Part shown: positions 7,701 to 16,646 of the stretch, one piece after another | Layout of the letters: each line of letters opens with the position of its first letter | Position numbering within the stretch: position 1 is the stretch's first letter | Origin: a virus | IMG/VR virus record: IMGVR_UViG_3300010299_000062 | Span: 1-24,425 of that record | Length of the DNA: 24,425 nucleotides | Reading direction: 5' to 3' (one strand) | Notes under the pieces: generated by a model | Seen by the model: the letters and a program-made list of their open reading frames with translations, nothing else | Database searches by the model: none | Told to the model about the DNA's origin: nothing | Program-made: the position numbers and the translations under genes

Positions 7701-10700
7701 AAGTATGGAAAACAATATCAATCTAACAGAGAACCATCATATGATATTATAGAAACTTCTGAAGGGAAACTAACATATTCAATTATTGGATATAGACAAG
7801 AATTATCAAACTTTTTTAATATAACACCTTCAAGTCATTCTCCAATTATTGGTGTTGCATATGATGGAAATCCAATATATGGACCTTATGGATTTTCGGA
7901 TCCAAATAATTTTCAGTCAAGTTTTAAATTAATGGAGAGTGGGTATTCTTTAGATCCAAATAGTGTGACGAATAGACCATCTCTATCTCTTTTCCAATCT
8001 GGTTACTTTACGGAAGATTATAAATTCACTAATACTGGAGATCTTGATGAATTTAACGGTCGTTTCTGCAAAACACCAGAATTTCCTAACGGAACCTACG
8101 CTTACTTTGCAACTACAAAAACTACTGGTTCAGAGATTATAGCTAAATATCCTTATTTTATTAAAAACTATAGAAATAGACCAGTAACAGAAAATATTGA
8201 TGGATCATTAAATCAATCTTCAAGTGTTATTGGTTTAAAGAGAAATACTACACCATACATGGAATCTAATACAGATTCTAAATACGATTTCTTTGTTACA
8301 CCAAAATCTACAGTTACAAACACTATACAGGTGGATAGTGTAACAAGAGGATCTGTAGATAATATTAAAATTCAAAATGGCGGGTCTAATTTTAAAGTTG
8401 GGGATAATCTTAATTTTAAATCTACCGATTCTGGATATGGTTTAGATGTAAAAGTTACTAAAGTTTTAGGAAAAAATATTACAGACCTATCAACTGAATA
8501 TAAATTCTACCAATCAAAATTATATAAGATAGGAGATTATGAATATGAGATAAAGATATTGCCATCTCATGAAATTTTAAACAACTCAAAGGTTAGTATA
8601 TCTGGACTTAATACATCTTTTCAGTTTTTAAAAAACTTGCATGTTGCCAATGTAAAAGAATTTTCTACTAACTTGACAGAATCTTTGTCCTTAGGATCAA
8701 ATTCTGTAGGTGTTGTAACTGACATTGTAGTTGACAACTTACCTTCACAAATATCTATTGGTGGATCTATTAGAGTAGATAATGGATCTGTTGAAAATTA
8801 TTATGAAGTTTTAAATTTTTATGAAAAGTATAGTACAATTAGATGTTTAAAGACAATTGGTAGCGACCAAAACATAGAATCTGGTTCTAAAGTAACTATA
8901 TTACCAACAAGGTTTACAATTAATACAAAAACTAAATCTGAAAGTACACCATCAAAAGAAAATAATTTAATATATTTCAATCCATCTGAAGTTGTTGCAA
9001 TTTCTACTCTCAGTGGAGCAACCGTCCCATTATCATTTAAAATAGGTTCTTCTAGTGTAAATGTAGAAATTCCATCAAAATCAATTTATATCCCCAATCA
9101 TAATTTAAACAATGGGCAAAAGGTAACTTTCAATAGATCTGACACTAATGTGGGAGCATTTATTGTAAGAGATTCGGAATATAGAGCTTTTTCCATTTTT
9201 GAGTCTGGACAAACTCAAAGAAATTTGTGGATTATTAAAAAGTCTGATGATGTGATCGGAATTGCAACAAGATCGGTAGATGTATATGGAACAGATGGTC
9301 TTGCTTTTTATGATGAGACAATTACAGTATATAGTGATACATATAAAGATTATTATATTGATCCTGGTTATTCCGAAACTACATGTCAGATAGATCAAAT
9401 AATATCTACAGTGTCTGTATCAACTTCACATTTATTATCAAATGATGATGAAGTTGAATTAAATGCAAAATCCAATACTACTGTAGGATTTGGGCAAACT
9501 GATTTCATAAAATTAAGATATTTAAGTAGTATTGATGATATTTCAGTCAAAGATTATGTTTTTTCCCCTACTGATGTAGATTTGACGGAAAATAAAATTA
9601 ATATCGTAAATCACCAACTGAACAGTGGTGATGCAGTTTATTATATTTCAACATCAGTTATTGGAGGAATAACGACTGGAATCTACTATGTAAATAGGGA
9701 AGATCCCCATAATATAAAATTATCTGAAACATATAAAAATTCCACCTCAAATACACCAATTACTTTAGATCTTACATCATTACCATTTTACGGAACTGAA
9801 CCACAAAACTTATATTTAATAAGTCCTAAAATAGACGTTCCTAGAAATTCAGATCTAAAATTTGATGTTAGCGATAGTTCTCTAGATGGATATAATTTAG
9901 ATTTTTATGAAGACCAAAACTTTAGTAAAAAATATATATCTTCTGGATCAGATTTGAACTTTGCAGTTTCGGTTGGTGTAGGCACAGTGACCTTAAAGTA
10001 TAGTGATAATACACCAAGTGAACTATATTATGCTATAAGTGATTCGGAAAAAGTAATAAAATCTAAAGTCAGTTACTCACATCCAAATAAAATAAATTAT
10101 GTTGATAGTGTTTATAATAATAAATTTACTATATTTAATTCTTTAGATACGAAGTTTTCATTTTATTTGGATCAGGTACCAGAAGCACTAAATTACACAC
10201 AAAGTAATACCGATACATTAGAATACTATACATCGTCTCCTACAGCAACAGGATCTATCATCTCTACTAATATAATAAATGGTGGATATCTGTACACTAA
10301 TACTCCAAATTATAGTGGTAGTAATAGTTTAAATGGGAGTTCGGAAATTATTATTGCAGAATCTAATTCTATTGGAAAATTAAATTCAACTCTATTTAAA
10401 AATACTGGGTTTGAATATTCTTCTGATACAACATTATCTCCAAAAATAGAATTTTCAAAGCAGATTGATATTATTGATAGTCAATATGTTACTAACGTTG
10501 AAGTGGTATCTGGTGGGTATGGTTTTTATTATGAACCAAATCTGGTAATTGTAGAATCTAATAGTGGAAAATTAGTTAATAATGGTTCAGTATCTGCTAC
10601 ACTAAGTGATGGATCACAGGGCACAAAATCAATTGTTTCAGTAGAAATAAACACGCCAATAACTGGATTAGCAAATACACCAGTAGAAATTCGTAGTATT

Positions 10701-13700
10701 AACAATACAAACTCGATAAGAATTGACAAAGTAACATCTTCCACTTCTGGCATTTTAACTTGCACTTTAAGTACTCCAACTATTGGATATCCTAGTAATA
10801 ATCAACCATTTGCAAATGGATCTGAAGTTTTTGTGGAGAATATACAAAATGTTGAAAACACTGGAATAGGTTTTAATTCTGCAAATCATGGATATTCATT
10901 CTTTAAAGTAATAAGTTATTCGAATACAATTCCAGCTACGATAGAATTGGAAATACCAAAATTGTTTGGTAATCCTGGAGTTGCTCTGACAACACAACTT
11001 AATACATATGCTTCTGTATCTTCAAAAGAAAATTATCCAATTTTCAAAGTAACGCAGGATTATGCAGACTTTTTAGAAGGAGAAACTATTTTAGTTTTAG
11101 ATAATAATGAAGTTATTGAAACAGATTTGATTATAGTAAAAGCACAACAAAATAAGTTAAAATATTTTGGATCATATAGATTAAAAGTTGGACAAACACT
11201 TAGAGGTTCTTATAGTGGATTTGAATGTAAAATTCAATCACTTTCAGAAGTCGATTGTAGTTTGGAAGTTTCACATCAGAAAAAAGTAGATGTTGGTTGG
11301 TTGGATGACACTGGAATGACTAGTGTAGATACTCAATATTTACCTGATAACGATTATTATCAAAATTTATCATATACAATTAAAAGTGAAAAATCGTGGT
11401 TAGATGTATCATCTACGGTGAATTCAATTGTTCACCCATCAGGAACTAAAAATTTTGCAGATATGCAATTAAGTTCTAATGCAACGTCTAGAGTATCTAT
11501 TGGTACAGTTGGAGATGCTAAACTAGAATCTGTCACATCACTATTTTCTTCTGGCAATACGCAAGAAGTAAGAAATTTTGAAATGGTTGTTGATGGTAAT
11601 GTTATAAATGACTCGTTCACAAATGAAATTAAATTTAATTCACTCAAATTAACATCATTTAACTTAGTTGAATCAAATAGAGCTTTGGAGTTTGATGACA
11701 TATCATACTTATTCGCATCTAAAGATGATCTTGAATCGTTTGAAACTCTTAGATTATTAAAATCTAACAATAAACCATATATAAAATATTTAATACAAGG
11801 AAAAAATCTAGTGGCTCCCAATATTATTGGCGATCCAATAGATGAGATTCAACTTACAGAAATTATTGTATTATCTGATGTTAAAAGTATCACAAATGCC
11901 GAAAAATATTCTTTAAGTAATACTGGAATTGCAACAGGTACAATTTCAAAATATTTTGATGTTTATGCGGATATGGATAATTCTTCTGATATTAAGTTAT
12001 ATTTTAATCCCGCAGATACATTCAACAGCGACTATGAAATTAAAGTTATTTCTACCACTTTTGATGAATCTTTAGTGACAGAAGGAACTAAAGAGTATGA
12101 TCATGTTCAAACAAAATCTAAAGTAGATATTATTTCTAATAATAGTTCTACAAATTTACTTTCCTTAAGTACATTAACAAAATCTTCTTTTATTTCGGAA
12201 ATTGCAATACAAAATATTGATCCCAATAATGACATAACCGAATACGTTGAAATTTACTGTGCTACAGATGGTACGAATCAAGTTTATGCAGATTATGTAC
12301 TCGATACTAGAAAAAATGATGGGTCTATACAATCTTTGGTTAATATAACACCCTCGATTGATACATCTAATAATGTTTTAAGATTAACTTGTTCAAATAA
12401 TCAAAATAATACTGTAAAAATTATCTCCAATACTATTGTATTTGATTCTTCTCCAACAGTAGGTCTTGGATCTACTTCCCAGTTTAAATTGAATAATCAA
12501 AGTGATACCACATGTAGAACAGCGCTAATAGAATCTAGGTATGATGAAATTGTTGGTTTAACTACAATAAGATCATATGATGTGAACTTATTTACATCAT
12601 TTAAATCTATAATTCAAGTTGTCTCTGGAAATGTAGTATCACTTCATCATGTTTTAGGTGTTCATGATGAAAATAATTCCTACATAACTGAAGCTCCTTT
12701 AATCAGTACCAAAGGAACTGGAGGTATTAATAATGTAGTAGGTATATTCACATCTAACATAGAAGATAATAATTTTAATTTAGCATTTATACCATATTCT
12801 GAGACTGATACAATAAAAATAAGTCAATATAATAAAGTTTTCTATAAGGTATATGATACCAATGTGAATCCCGAACCTTTAATTAATAATCCATTAAGAG
12901 AATCTTTCACGAAAAATTTATATTTTGGCAAAAATAGTCCTTATACAAATAGAACATCTTTCCCTGCAAACTACAAAGGGACACCAATTTTTGCAAAGAA
13001 ATTTGATCCTCAAGTTTCTTCAATTTTAGACCCATCTACAGGAATATTTACTATTCCAAACCATTTCTTTAGTGATAGAGAGAGATTAGTTTATGAATCC
13101 GGTTCAACTTTTGTTGGATTAGGTGCTAGTGATATGCACATTAACCCATCTACAGATATTTCTGGAATAACTACAGATATACTACCAAAAGATGTATTTG
13201 CTATAAAAATTAGTGATAGTCAGTTTAAACTTGCTACAAATGAGTCTGATGCAGAAAATTCTATTGGAGTTACATTTACTTACACTGGAACTGGTAATGC
13301 CCACAAATTGACGATGGCAAAATTAGATTCCAAATCTCTTGTTTCTGTAGATAACTTGGTTCAGTATCCACTCACTTCAACTAACATAAGTCACGCTACT
13401 GCTACTAATGTAGGTGTTGCCGACACTTATATCAGTCTAACAGGAATATCATCAATTTTTCCAACAGATACTATCAAAATAAATGATGAATATATTCGTA
13501 TTATTGATGTTGGTCGTGCTGAACAAATTGATGGTCCAATAACATACATATCAGGAAATTATGAACTAGTTGAAGTTGAAAGAGGTGCTGTTGGATCTAC
13601 TGCATCTAGTCATTTGCAAGGAGATACTGTTGATGTATATAAAGGTTCATTTAGAATTAGTGGTGAAAATATAGATTTCACCGCGCCTCCAAAAGGAGCA

Positions 13701-16646
13701 CCTGGTGGAATTGATGAATTAAATGAGAGCAATCTTCCAAGAATTAGATCTAAATTTAATGCTAGAGCATTTTTAAGAAAAAATTATGAAAGTAATTCTA
13801 TTTTTGACGATTTTTCTGGTAATTTCGATGGTATTACTAGATCGTTTGAATTGACTAGATTGGGAGTATCAACAATAGGTTTTAATACTAATTCTACTAA
13901 TCCACTTGCTGTTTCTTCTTCTGATCCAGAAACTGTTGGTGCGGGAAATGGTATGTTGTTTATAAATGGATTGTTCCAAAAACCACAGACATTAAATGCA
14001 GATACTTACAATTTCTTTATAACTCAAGATGCTGCTGCTGGTGTAAGTACGGTCACATTTACTGGAAATGATCTATTGAATCCTACAACAAATGAATACG
14101 ATGTAAATACTAATCAAATTCCTAGAGGTGGTTTGATTGTTTCATTAGGATCTACTGCAGGATTGGGGTATGCACCACTGTATGGAGCATCAGTATACCT
14201 TAGAACAGATGTTAATGGAGGTATTGGTGAGGTTATAGGTATTGGAACAACAGGAACAGCATTCCAAGGTATTACAACAGCAGACTATAATAATACTACT
14301 GGTTTGTTGCAAATAACTACATCTACACAAAATATCGGAATTTTGACTGCCTTTGATACTCGTTTTGTTAAATTGGTGGGATTGTCATTTACATGCTCCG
14401 GATATGAAAATGATGGAAGTAGTTTAGATTATCCAACTCACGATAATCCTCTCTCCATTGTCGGAATTTTTACAGATTCCTTTATAGTTGATGTTGGTGT
14501 TTCTACAATTACACATCACTACGTTGGTAATGGAACTGTGTTCCCTTATTATGATAGATTGACCTTTGGATCTGGTTATAATGAATACAAGTATCCAGAT
14601 CAAGGAAGACAACCTATTTCGTATGAATTAGACTATGATTCTCATAGTGGTTCAGATGCAGAATTTAATATTACGGTAGTTGAAGGTGGAGAATTGGATA
14701 TTCAAGTTACATCTCCTGGAGATGGATATGTAAATCCACGTTTAAAAATAGAATCACCAGATTATGAGAATTTGGAAGTTGTTGGTATTAGTAGACTTGG
14801 CATTGGTGCTACCACTGAAACTGGTGTTGGTATGTTAATCAATGTTGAAATTGGTTCAAATACAGACCAAAATGCTCAACCCGTTGGTTTAGGATCAACA
14901 TTCTTTAACGTTAGTAATTTTAAGATTACACGTTCTGGGTACAAGTTTAAAGTTGGTGACGTATTTACTCCTGTTGGTTTAGTAACAGCTAAAGGATACA
15001 GTGAACCAATAGATCAATTTAAATTAGTTGTTTTACAAACATTCAATGATAACTGTTCAGTATTTCAATTAGGGGAATTTGATTACTTAGATTCTATAAA
15101 ATCATATCAAAATGGCAGTAGAACAGTGTTCCCATTATCATACGATTCTAGAAGAATTAGTTTTGAGACCGATTCAACAAAACAAGAGTCTGCTTTAATT
15201 AATATGGATTCATTGCTAGTAATCTTCATTAATGGTGTAATCCAAGTTCCTGGAGAATCTTATGTATTTGATGGAGGTGCTTCTATAACATTTAGTGATC
15301 CTCCACTAGAAAGTGATATAATAGAGATGTTCTTCTACGTTGGCACCAGAGGAATTGATTCATCTCTTAATATTGTAGATGAAACAATTAAAATAGGTGA
15401 TGAATTAAAGATTCAAAATCTTCCCTCAAATACAAACACTCTAGATCAACGAAGAAGGACAGTTCATGATCTTGCATCTTCTGCAGTAACAAGAACTAAC
15501 CCATACACTCGTGAGGGTATTAGTGATTCTATTTACAGACCTGTTACGTGGATAAAACAAACTCAGGACATTGTTATTGATCAAATAACTTATACTAAAG
15601 TAAGAGATTCTTTAGAATCTCAAGTATATCCAACTGCAAGAATAATATATGATTTAAATTCTACAGATAATTATGTTTTTGTTGATAATGCAGATTTATT
15701 TGACTATGAAAATAATAGTTCTAAAAACAATTTAATTATTTTACCAAATCAAGAAGCAGTTGGTGGTGCTGCAACTGCCATAGTTGATTCTAATGGATCA
15801 ATTAGTAGCATAGATGTCACTAACCCAGGTCAAGGATACAATTCCCAACCTTTGGTTAAAATAGCAAATCCAATTATTGGAATTGGAACTAATAGATCTT
15901 GGTATAATGTTGGAATTGGAACCACCGCAGATGTTGGAATTGGAACTACAGCAACAGCTTCAGCATCTTTACTACCCAATTCAAAACTTGATACTATAAG
16001 TGTTACAAATCCTGGATCTGGATACACAACATCAAATCCACCTCAAGTTATTGTAGAAGAACCAGATATAGTATTCGAAGAAGTTTTATTTGTAGATACT
16101 GTTCAAGGATTTAGTGGAATTATTGTTGGTATAGGTACAACAGTAGGAGATACTGACCTTGGCATTGAGTTTGAAATTAGATCTACAAGTCGTCCTGCAG
16201 ATGATGGATATGCCGATTTACTTCCTGGGTATCCAATTTACATATTCAACACTTCTTGTGGTGAAGGACTAACATCAATTGATCATGATGATACTGAAAT
16301 AGTTGGAATTTCTACTCAATTTGTAGACAATATTTACATTATTAAACAGATAACAACTACAGATAGTAATACTGGAATTATAACTTGCAATATTGCAAGC
16401 GATACAAATCATGTTGGAATAGCAAGTACGGGAACATATATTAATCCAGTAGGTCATTTTTCATGGGGTAAATTGAGTGGATTTAATAGAAGTAACAATC
16501 CAATTTCTATAGGTGTTACTGGTAATGTTGTCTCAGGATTATCCACATATCCAGAGATAAGAAGAACAGGATTTAAATCTTCTAAATTGAGAGATGCTGA
16601 TGCCAAAGGATTGCGTAATAGTGGTTCTCTAGACAAGACCATATAA
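4038..16646 (+). CDS. Giant 4202-residue mosaic baseplate protein in the gp7 position
   Basis: This is one open frame of 12.6 kb. In T4 the gene after 6 is 7 (1032 residues, peripheral wedge protein). The first ~230 residues fit a gp7-like role: IPEFVTSDNPKFTEFLRQYY (20-39) and YRSKGSNESIIMLFKALYN (196-214) resemble the KG-x-E-S-x-x-LFRxLF block of such proteins. The rest is beta-rich and modular. A glycine-aromatic module (V..GxGY..P.v.i) occurs near 768, 960, 1095, 1139, 1178, 1441, 2076, 2151, 3554, 3628, 3923 and 3984. An NH-x-x-x-x-G-x-x-V-x-Y module lies near 641, 869, 993, 1687, 1858 and 3007. A GDE/RG/H module lies near 94-150 and 3141-3195. FINGV-Q modules lie near 3305 and 3729, and a YHYH-like domain at 1266-1380. 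No signal peptide, membrane span or long coiled coil was seen. The ATG overlaps the gp6 stop. It is probably a fusion of a wedge core with surface or host-glycan-facing modules. Identity with gp7 is by position and N-terminus only. Confidence 0.82.
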   Translation: MIQKGFESKIQIQDIIENQIPEFVTSDNPKFTEFLRQYYVSLENQGSTYDIIDNLSDYVKLDNFRPEIVSGSIILNSDISSTDTDITVSNTKGFPEKYGLIKIGDEIITYKSKNSTQFLDCVRGFSGVDKYGKTLSFLDTNANSHTSGSSVENLSVLFLKEFYNKIKFTLLPELESTSLHKDVNLNLFLANSSSFYRSKGSNESIIMLFKALYNIEPIVVDLEKYLVKSSSANYLRRNEVIFQTVFNSSNLDPLKLIGQQIFKNDNLSSSAPVSEIEILTREGRSYFKFLFFIGNDENTSSPVDNFNVTPSSKLVTSIQASNNQTTITLDSTVSFKDSGSVFYVDSNGNKIVIFYREKTLNQLLGCYTSGYEYINVNIPKSSIVYDNDLYFGYENGDTEKKVELILVSNSTSVNVNYTDKKYSFAKDEIGYVTSFGNPLDTNELNNLSKIERISKSLYYNTSIRYQVSSFSGRTLILKSRIDDPSVLRVGDAVEFLERNTEINAREINQNISSTIEELTSAVILRILGLSDGTYQVEIDQSTSKLSSNKTYDIRRLVKTTLSNNIPFEYENLTTDIINTYTDDDNSLYIASNSLPSYLIDNNIFEYQIESISDYLENKFKWSSILLSTSTVNGRVVYPSLISGDIIYYDYTGSPIDGLRRGIYYIEIDANSKNKFKLYNSRTSIGSSNYVLINSDTIPTGTHTITLYAQKSDSKKLSSKKLFKKVFNDSTEINGNYEIGTKPVGILANGVEIISPNSSDGIYYGPIESVTVISSGKNYDILNPPQLRFESGNAKIEPVLHGNISEVVVDQQLFDIKEPVNLTVSGGNSKNVVLKPIVLLDSRSVTFNARGVDQGGGLDPSADTITFIDDHNFYNGQKVYYDINDINNAPIGIGFFDTEGPSYTSLSNNSSFFVDVVNSRTVRLYPSKFDYSAGINTVGLGTEGNTGIHKFRTEPQKKLKKVVVENQGSGFTYRKLPVSQSAISTTHNLVTFKNHGFESGELVSYTYETSPIEGLSNQNQYYILKYNNDSFRLCNAGIGGTIKTNYDQENYVKFNSTGSGYQYFKYPDIEINVTYQSIVDNSQNTIVATPKIYGGIIDTYVYEKGSDYGSTILNVEKKPKVNVLSGKDGLIKVITESGKIIRALVLYSGSDYYSVPDLEITDPTGSGAILRAEILNGKLFGVQIIDQGINYSKDLTEVTIKNRGNGAIFSANIRKLSVDNSFKYGKQYQSNREPSYDIIETSEGKLTYSIIGYRQELSNFFNITPSSHSPIIGVAYDGNPIYGPYGFSDPNNFQSSFKLMESGYSLDPNSVTNRPSLSLFQSGYFTEDYKFTNTGDLDEFNGRFCKTPEFPNGTYAYFATTKTTGSEIIAKYPYFIKNYRNRPVTENIDGSLNQSSSVIGLKRNTTPYMESNTDSKYDFFVTPKSTVTNTIQVDSVTRGSVDNIKIQNGGSNFKVGDNLNFKSTDSGYGLDVKVTKVLGKNITDLSTEYKFYQSKLYKIGDYEYEIKILPSHEILNNSKVSISGLNTSFQFLKNLHVANVKEFSTNLTESLSLGSNSVGVVTDIVVDNLPSQISIGGSIRVDNGSVENYYEVLNFYEKYSTIRCLKTIGSDQNIESGSKVTILPTRFTINTKTKSESTPSKENNLIYFNPSEVVAISTLSGATVPLSFKIGSSSVNVEIPSKSIYIPNHNLNNGQKVTFNRSDTNVGAFIVRDSEYRAFSIFESGQTQRNLWIIKKSDDVIGIATRSVDVYGTDGLAFYDETITVYSDTYKDYYIDPGYSETTCQIDQIISTVSVSTSHLLSNDDEVELNAKSNTTVGFGQTDFIKLRYLSSIDDISVKDYVFSPTDVDLTENKINIVNHQLNSGDAVYYISTSVIGGITTGIYYVNREDPHNIKLSETYKNSTSNTPITLDLTSLPFYGTEPQNLYLISPKIDVPRNSDLKFDVSDSSLDGYNLDFYEDQNFSKKYISSGSDLNFAVSVGVGTVTLKYSDNTPSELYYAISDSEKVIKSKVSYSHPNKINYVDSVYNNKFTIFNSLDTKFSFYLDQVPEALNYTQSNTDTLEYYTSSPTATGSIISTNIINGGYLYTNTPNYSGSNSLNGSSEIIIAESNSIGKLNSTLFKNTGFEYSSDTTLSPKIEFSKQIDIIDSQYVTNVEVVSGGYGFYYEPNLVIVESNSGKLVNNGSVSATLSDGSQGTKSIVSVEINTPITGLANTPVEIRSINNTNSIRIDKVTSSTSGILTCTLSTPTIGYPSNNQPFANGSEVFVENIQNVENTGIGFNSANHGYSFFKVISYSNTIPATIELEIPKLFGNPGVALTTQLNTYASVSSKENYPIFKVTQDYADFLEGETILVLDNNEVIETDLIIVKAQQNKLKYFGSYRLKVGQTLRGSYSGFECKIQSLSEVDCSLEVSHQKKVDVGWLDDTGMTSVDTQYLPDNDYYQNLSYTIKSEKSWLDVSSTVNSIVHPSGTKNFADMQLSSNATSRVSIGTVGDAKLESVTSLFSSGNTQEVRNFEMVVDGNVINDSFTNEIKFNSLKLTSFNLVESNRALEFDDISYLFASKDDLESFETLRLLKSNNKPYIKYLIQGKNLVAPNIIGDPIDEIQLTEIIVLSDVKSITNAEKYSLSNTGIATGTISKYFDVYADMDNSSDIKLYFNPADTFNSDYEIKVISTTFDESLVTEGTKEYDHVQTKSKVDIISNNSSTNLLSLSTLTKSSFISEIAIQNIDPNNDITEYVEIYCATDGTNQVYADYVLDTRKNDGSIQSLVNITPSIDTSNNVLRLTCSNNQNNTVKIISNTIVFDSSPTVGLGSTSQFKLNNQSDTTCRTALIESRYDEIVGLTTIRSYDVNLFTSFKSIIQVVSGNVVSLHHVLGVHDENNSYITEAPLISTKGTGGINNVVGIFTSNIEDNNFNLAFIPYSETDTIKISQYNKVFYKVYDTNVNPEPLINNPLRESFTKNLYFGKNSPYTNRTSFPANYKGTPIFAKKFDPQVSSILDPSTGIFTIPNHFFSDRERLVYESGSTFVGLGASDMHINPSTDISGITTDILPKDVFAIKISDSQFKLATNESDAENSIGVTFTYTGTGNAHKLTMAKLDSKSLVSVDNLVQYPLTSTNISHATATNVGVADTYISLTGISSIFPTDTIKINDEYIRIIDVGRAEQIDGPITYISGNYELVEVERGAVGSTASSHLQGDTVDVYKGSFRISGENIDFTAPPKGAPGGIDELNESNLPRIRSKFNARAFLRKNYESNSIFDDFSGNFDGITRSFELTRLGVSTIGFNTNSTNPLAVSSSDPETVGAGNGMLFINGLFQKPQTLNADTYNFFITQDAAAGVSTVTFTGNDLLNPTTNEYDVNTNQIPRGGLIVSLGSTAGLGYAPLYGASVYLRTDVNGGIGEVIGIGTTGTAFQGITTADYNNTTGLLQITTSTQNIGILTAFDTRFVKLVGLSFTCSGYENDGSSLDYPTHDNPLSIVGIFTDSFIVDVGVSTITHHYVGNGTVFPYYDRLTFGSGYNEYKYPDQGRQPISYELDYDSHSGSDAEFNITVVEGGELDIQVTSPGDGYVNPRLKIESPDYENLEVVGISRLGIGATTETGVGMLINVEIGSNTDQNAQPVGLGSTFFNVSNFKITRSGYKFKVGDVFTPVGLVTAKGYSEPIDQFKLVVLQTFNDNCSVFQLGEFDYLDSIKSYQNGSRTVFPLSYDSRRISFETDSTKQESALINMDSLLVIFINGVIQVPGESYVFDGGASITFSDPPLESDIIEMFFYVGTRGIDSSLNIVDETIKIGDELKIQNLPSNTNTLDQRRRTVHDLASSAVTRTNPYTREGISDSIYRPVTWIKQTQDIVIDQITYTKVRDSLESQVYPTARIIYDLNSTDNYVFVDNADLFDYENNSSKNNLIILPNQEAVGGAATAIVDSNGSISSIDVTNPGQGYNSQPLVKIANPIIGIGTNRSWYNVGIGTTADVGIGTTATASASLLPNSKLDTISVTNPGSGYTTSNPPQVIVEEPDIVFEEVLFVDTVQGFSGIIVGIGTTVGDTDLGIEFEIRSTSRPADDGYADLLPGYPIYIFNTSCGEGLTSIDHDDTEIVGISTQFVDNIYIIKQITTTDSNTGIITCNIASDTNHVGIASTGTYINPVGHFSWGKLSGFNRSNNPISIGVTGNVVSGLSTYPEIRRTGFKSSKLRDADAKGLRNSGSLDKTI
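7320..7640 (+). repeat. Three consecutive glycine-aromatic modules
   Basis: Within residues ~1095-1201 of the giant protein, three copies follow one another at about 40-residue spacing: IDTYVYEKGSDYGS, IIRALVLYSGSDYYSVPDLEI and LFGVQIIDQGINYSKD. Each has a beta strand, a G-S/I-x-Y turn and a second strand, with a glycine-alanine link (GSGAIL, GNGAIF) between copies. Regular spacing suggests a stacked beta structure. The copies are diverged at DNA level. Confidence 0.65.
7833..8177 (+). other. YHYH-like domain inside the giant protein
   Basis: Residues 1266-1380 read SPIIGVAYDGNPIYGPYGF, then SGYFTEDYKFTNTGDLDEFN, GRFCKTPEFPNGTYAYFATT and YPYFIKNYRNRP. The order DG-PIYGPYG, LDE-NGR, G-T-Y-x-Y-x-AT, PY matches the YHYH family (Pfam PF14240 from memory), which is also inserted in other cyanophage tail proteins. 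In cellular members the eponymous motif is YHYH; here it is YAYF, so both histidines are lost. The role in phages is unknown. Confidence 0.72.
15804..16064 (+). repeat. Paired glycine-aromatic modules flanking VGIGTT repeats
   Basis: Residues ~3923-4009 of the giant protein hold ISSIDVTNPGQGYNSQPLVK and LDTISVTNPGSGYTTSNPP, two close copies 61 residues apart. Between them are three GIGT units at bases 15876, 15909 and 15933. The last two units are a 24-base tandem (GTTGGAATTGGAAC core), which is the clearest DNA-level repeat in the gene. Such glycine-rich blocks are frequent in cyanophage tail proteins, and tandem repeats are sites where unit number can change. Confidence 0.7.

Noticed and set aside
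11432-11821. 129-residue minus-strand open frame within the giant gene
   Set aside because: It is antisense to a continuous coding frame; Ser/Leu/Asn-rich composition is what the complement of this AT-rich gene gives. No promoter or ribosome site seen.
4038-16646. Tape-measure protein as identity of the giant gene
   Set aside because: It follows gp6 with an ATGA overlap, is beta-rich with Gly/Asn/Ser modules, and shows no long alpha-helical or coiled-coil stretches or membrane segments expected of a tape measure.
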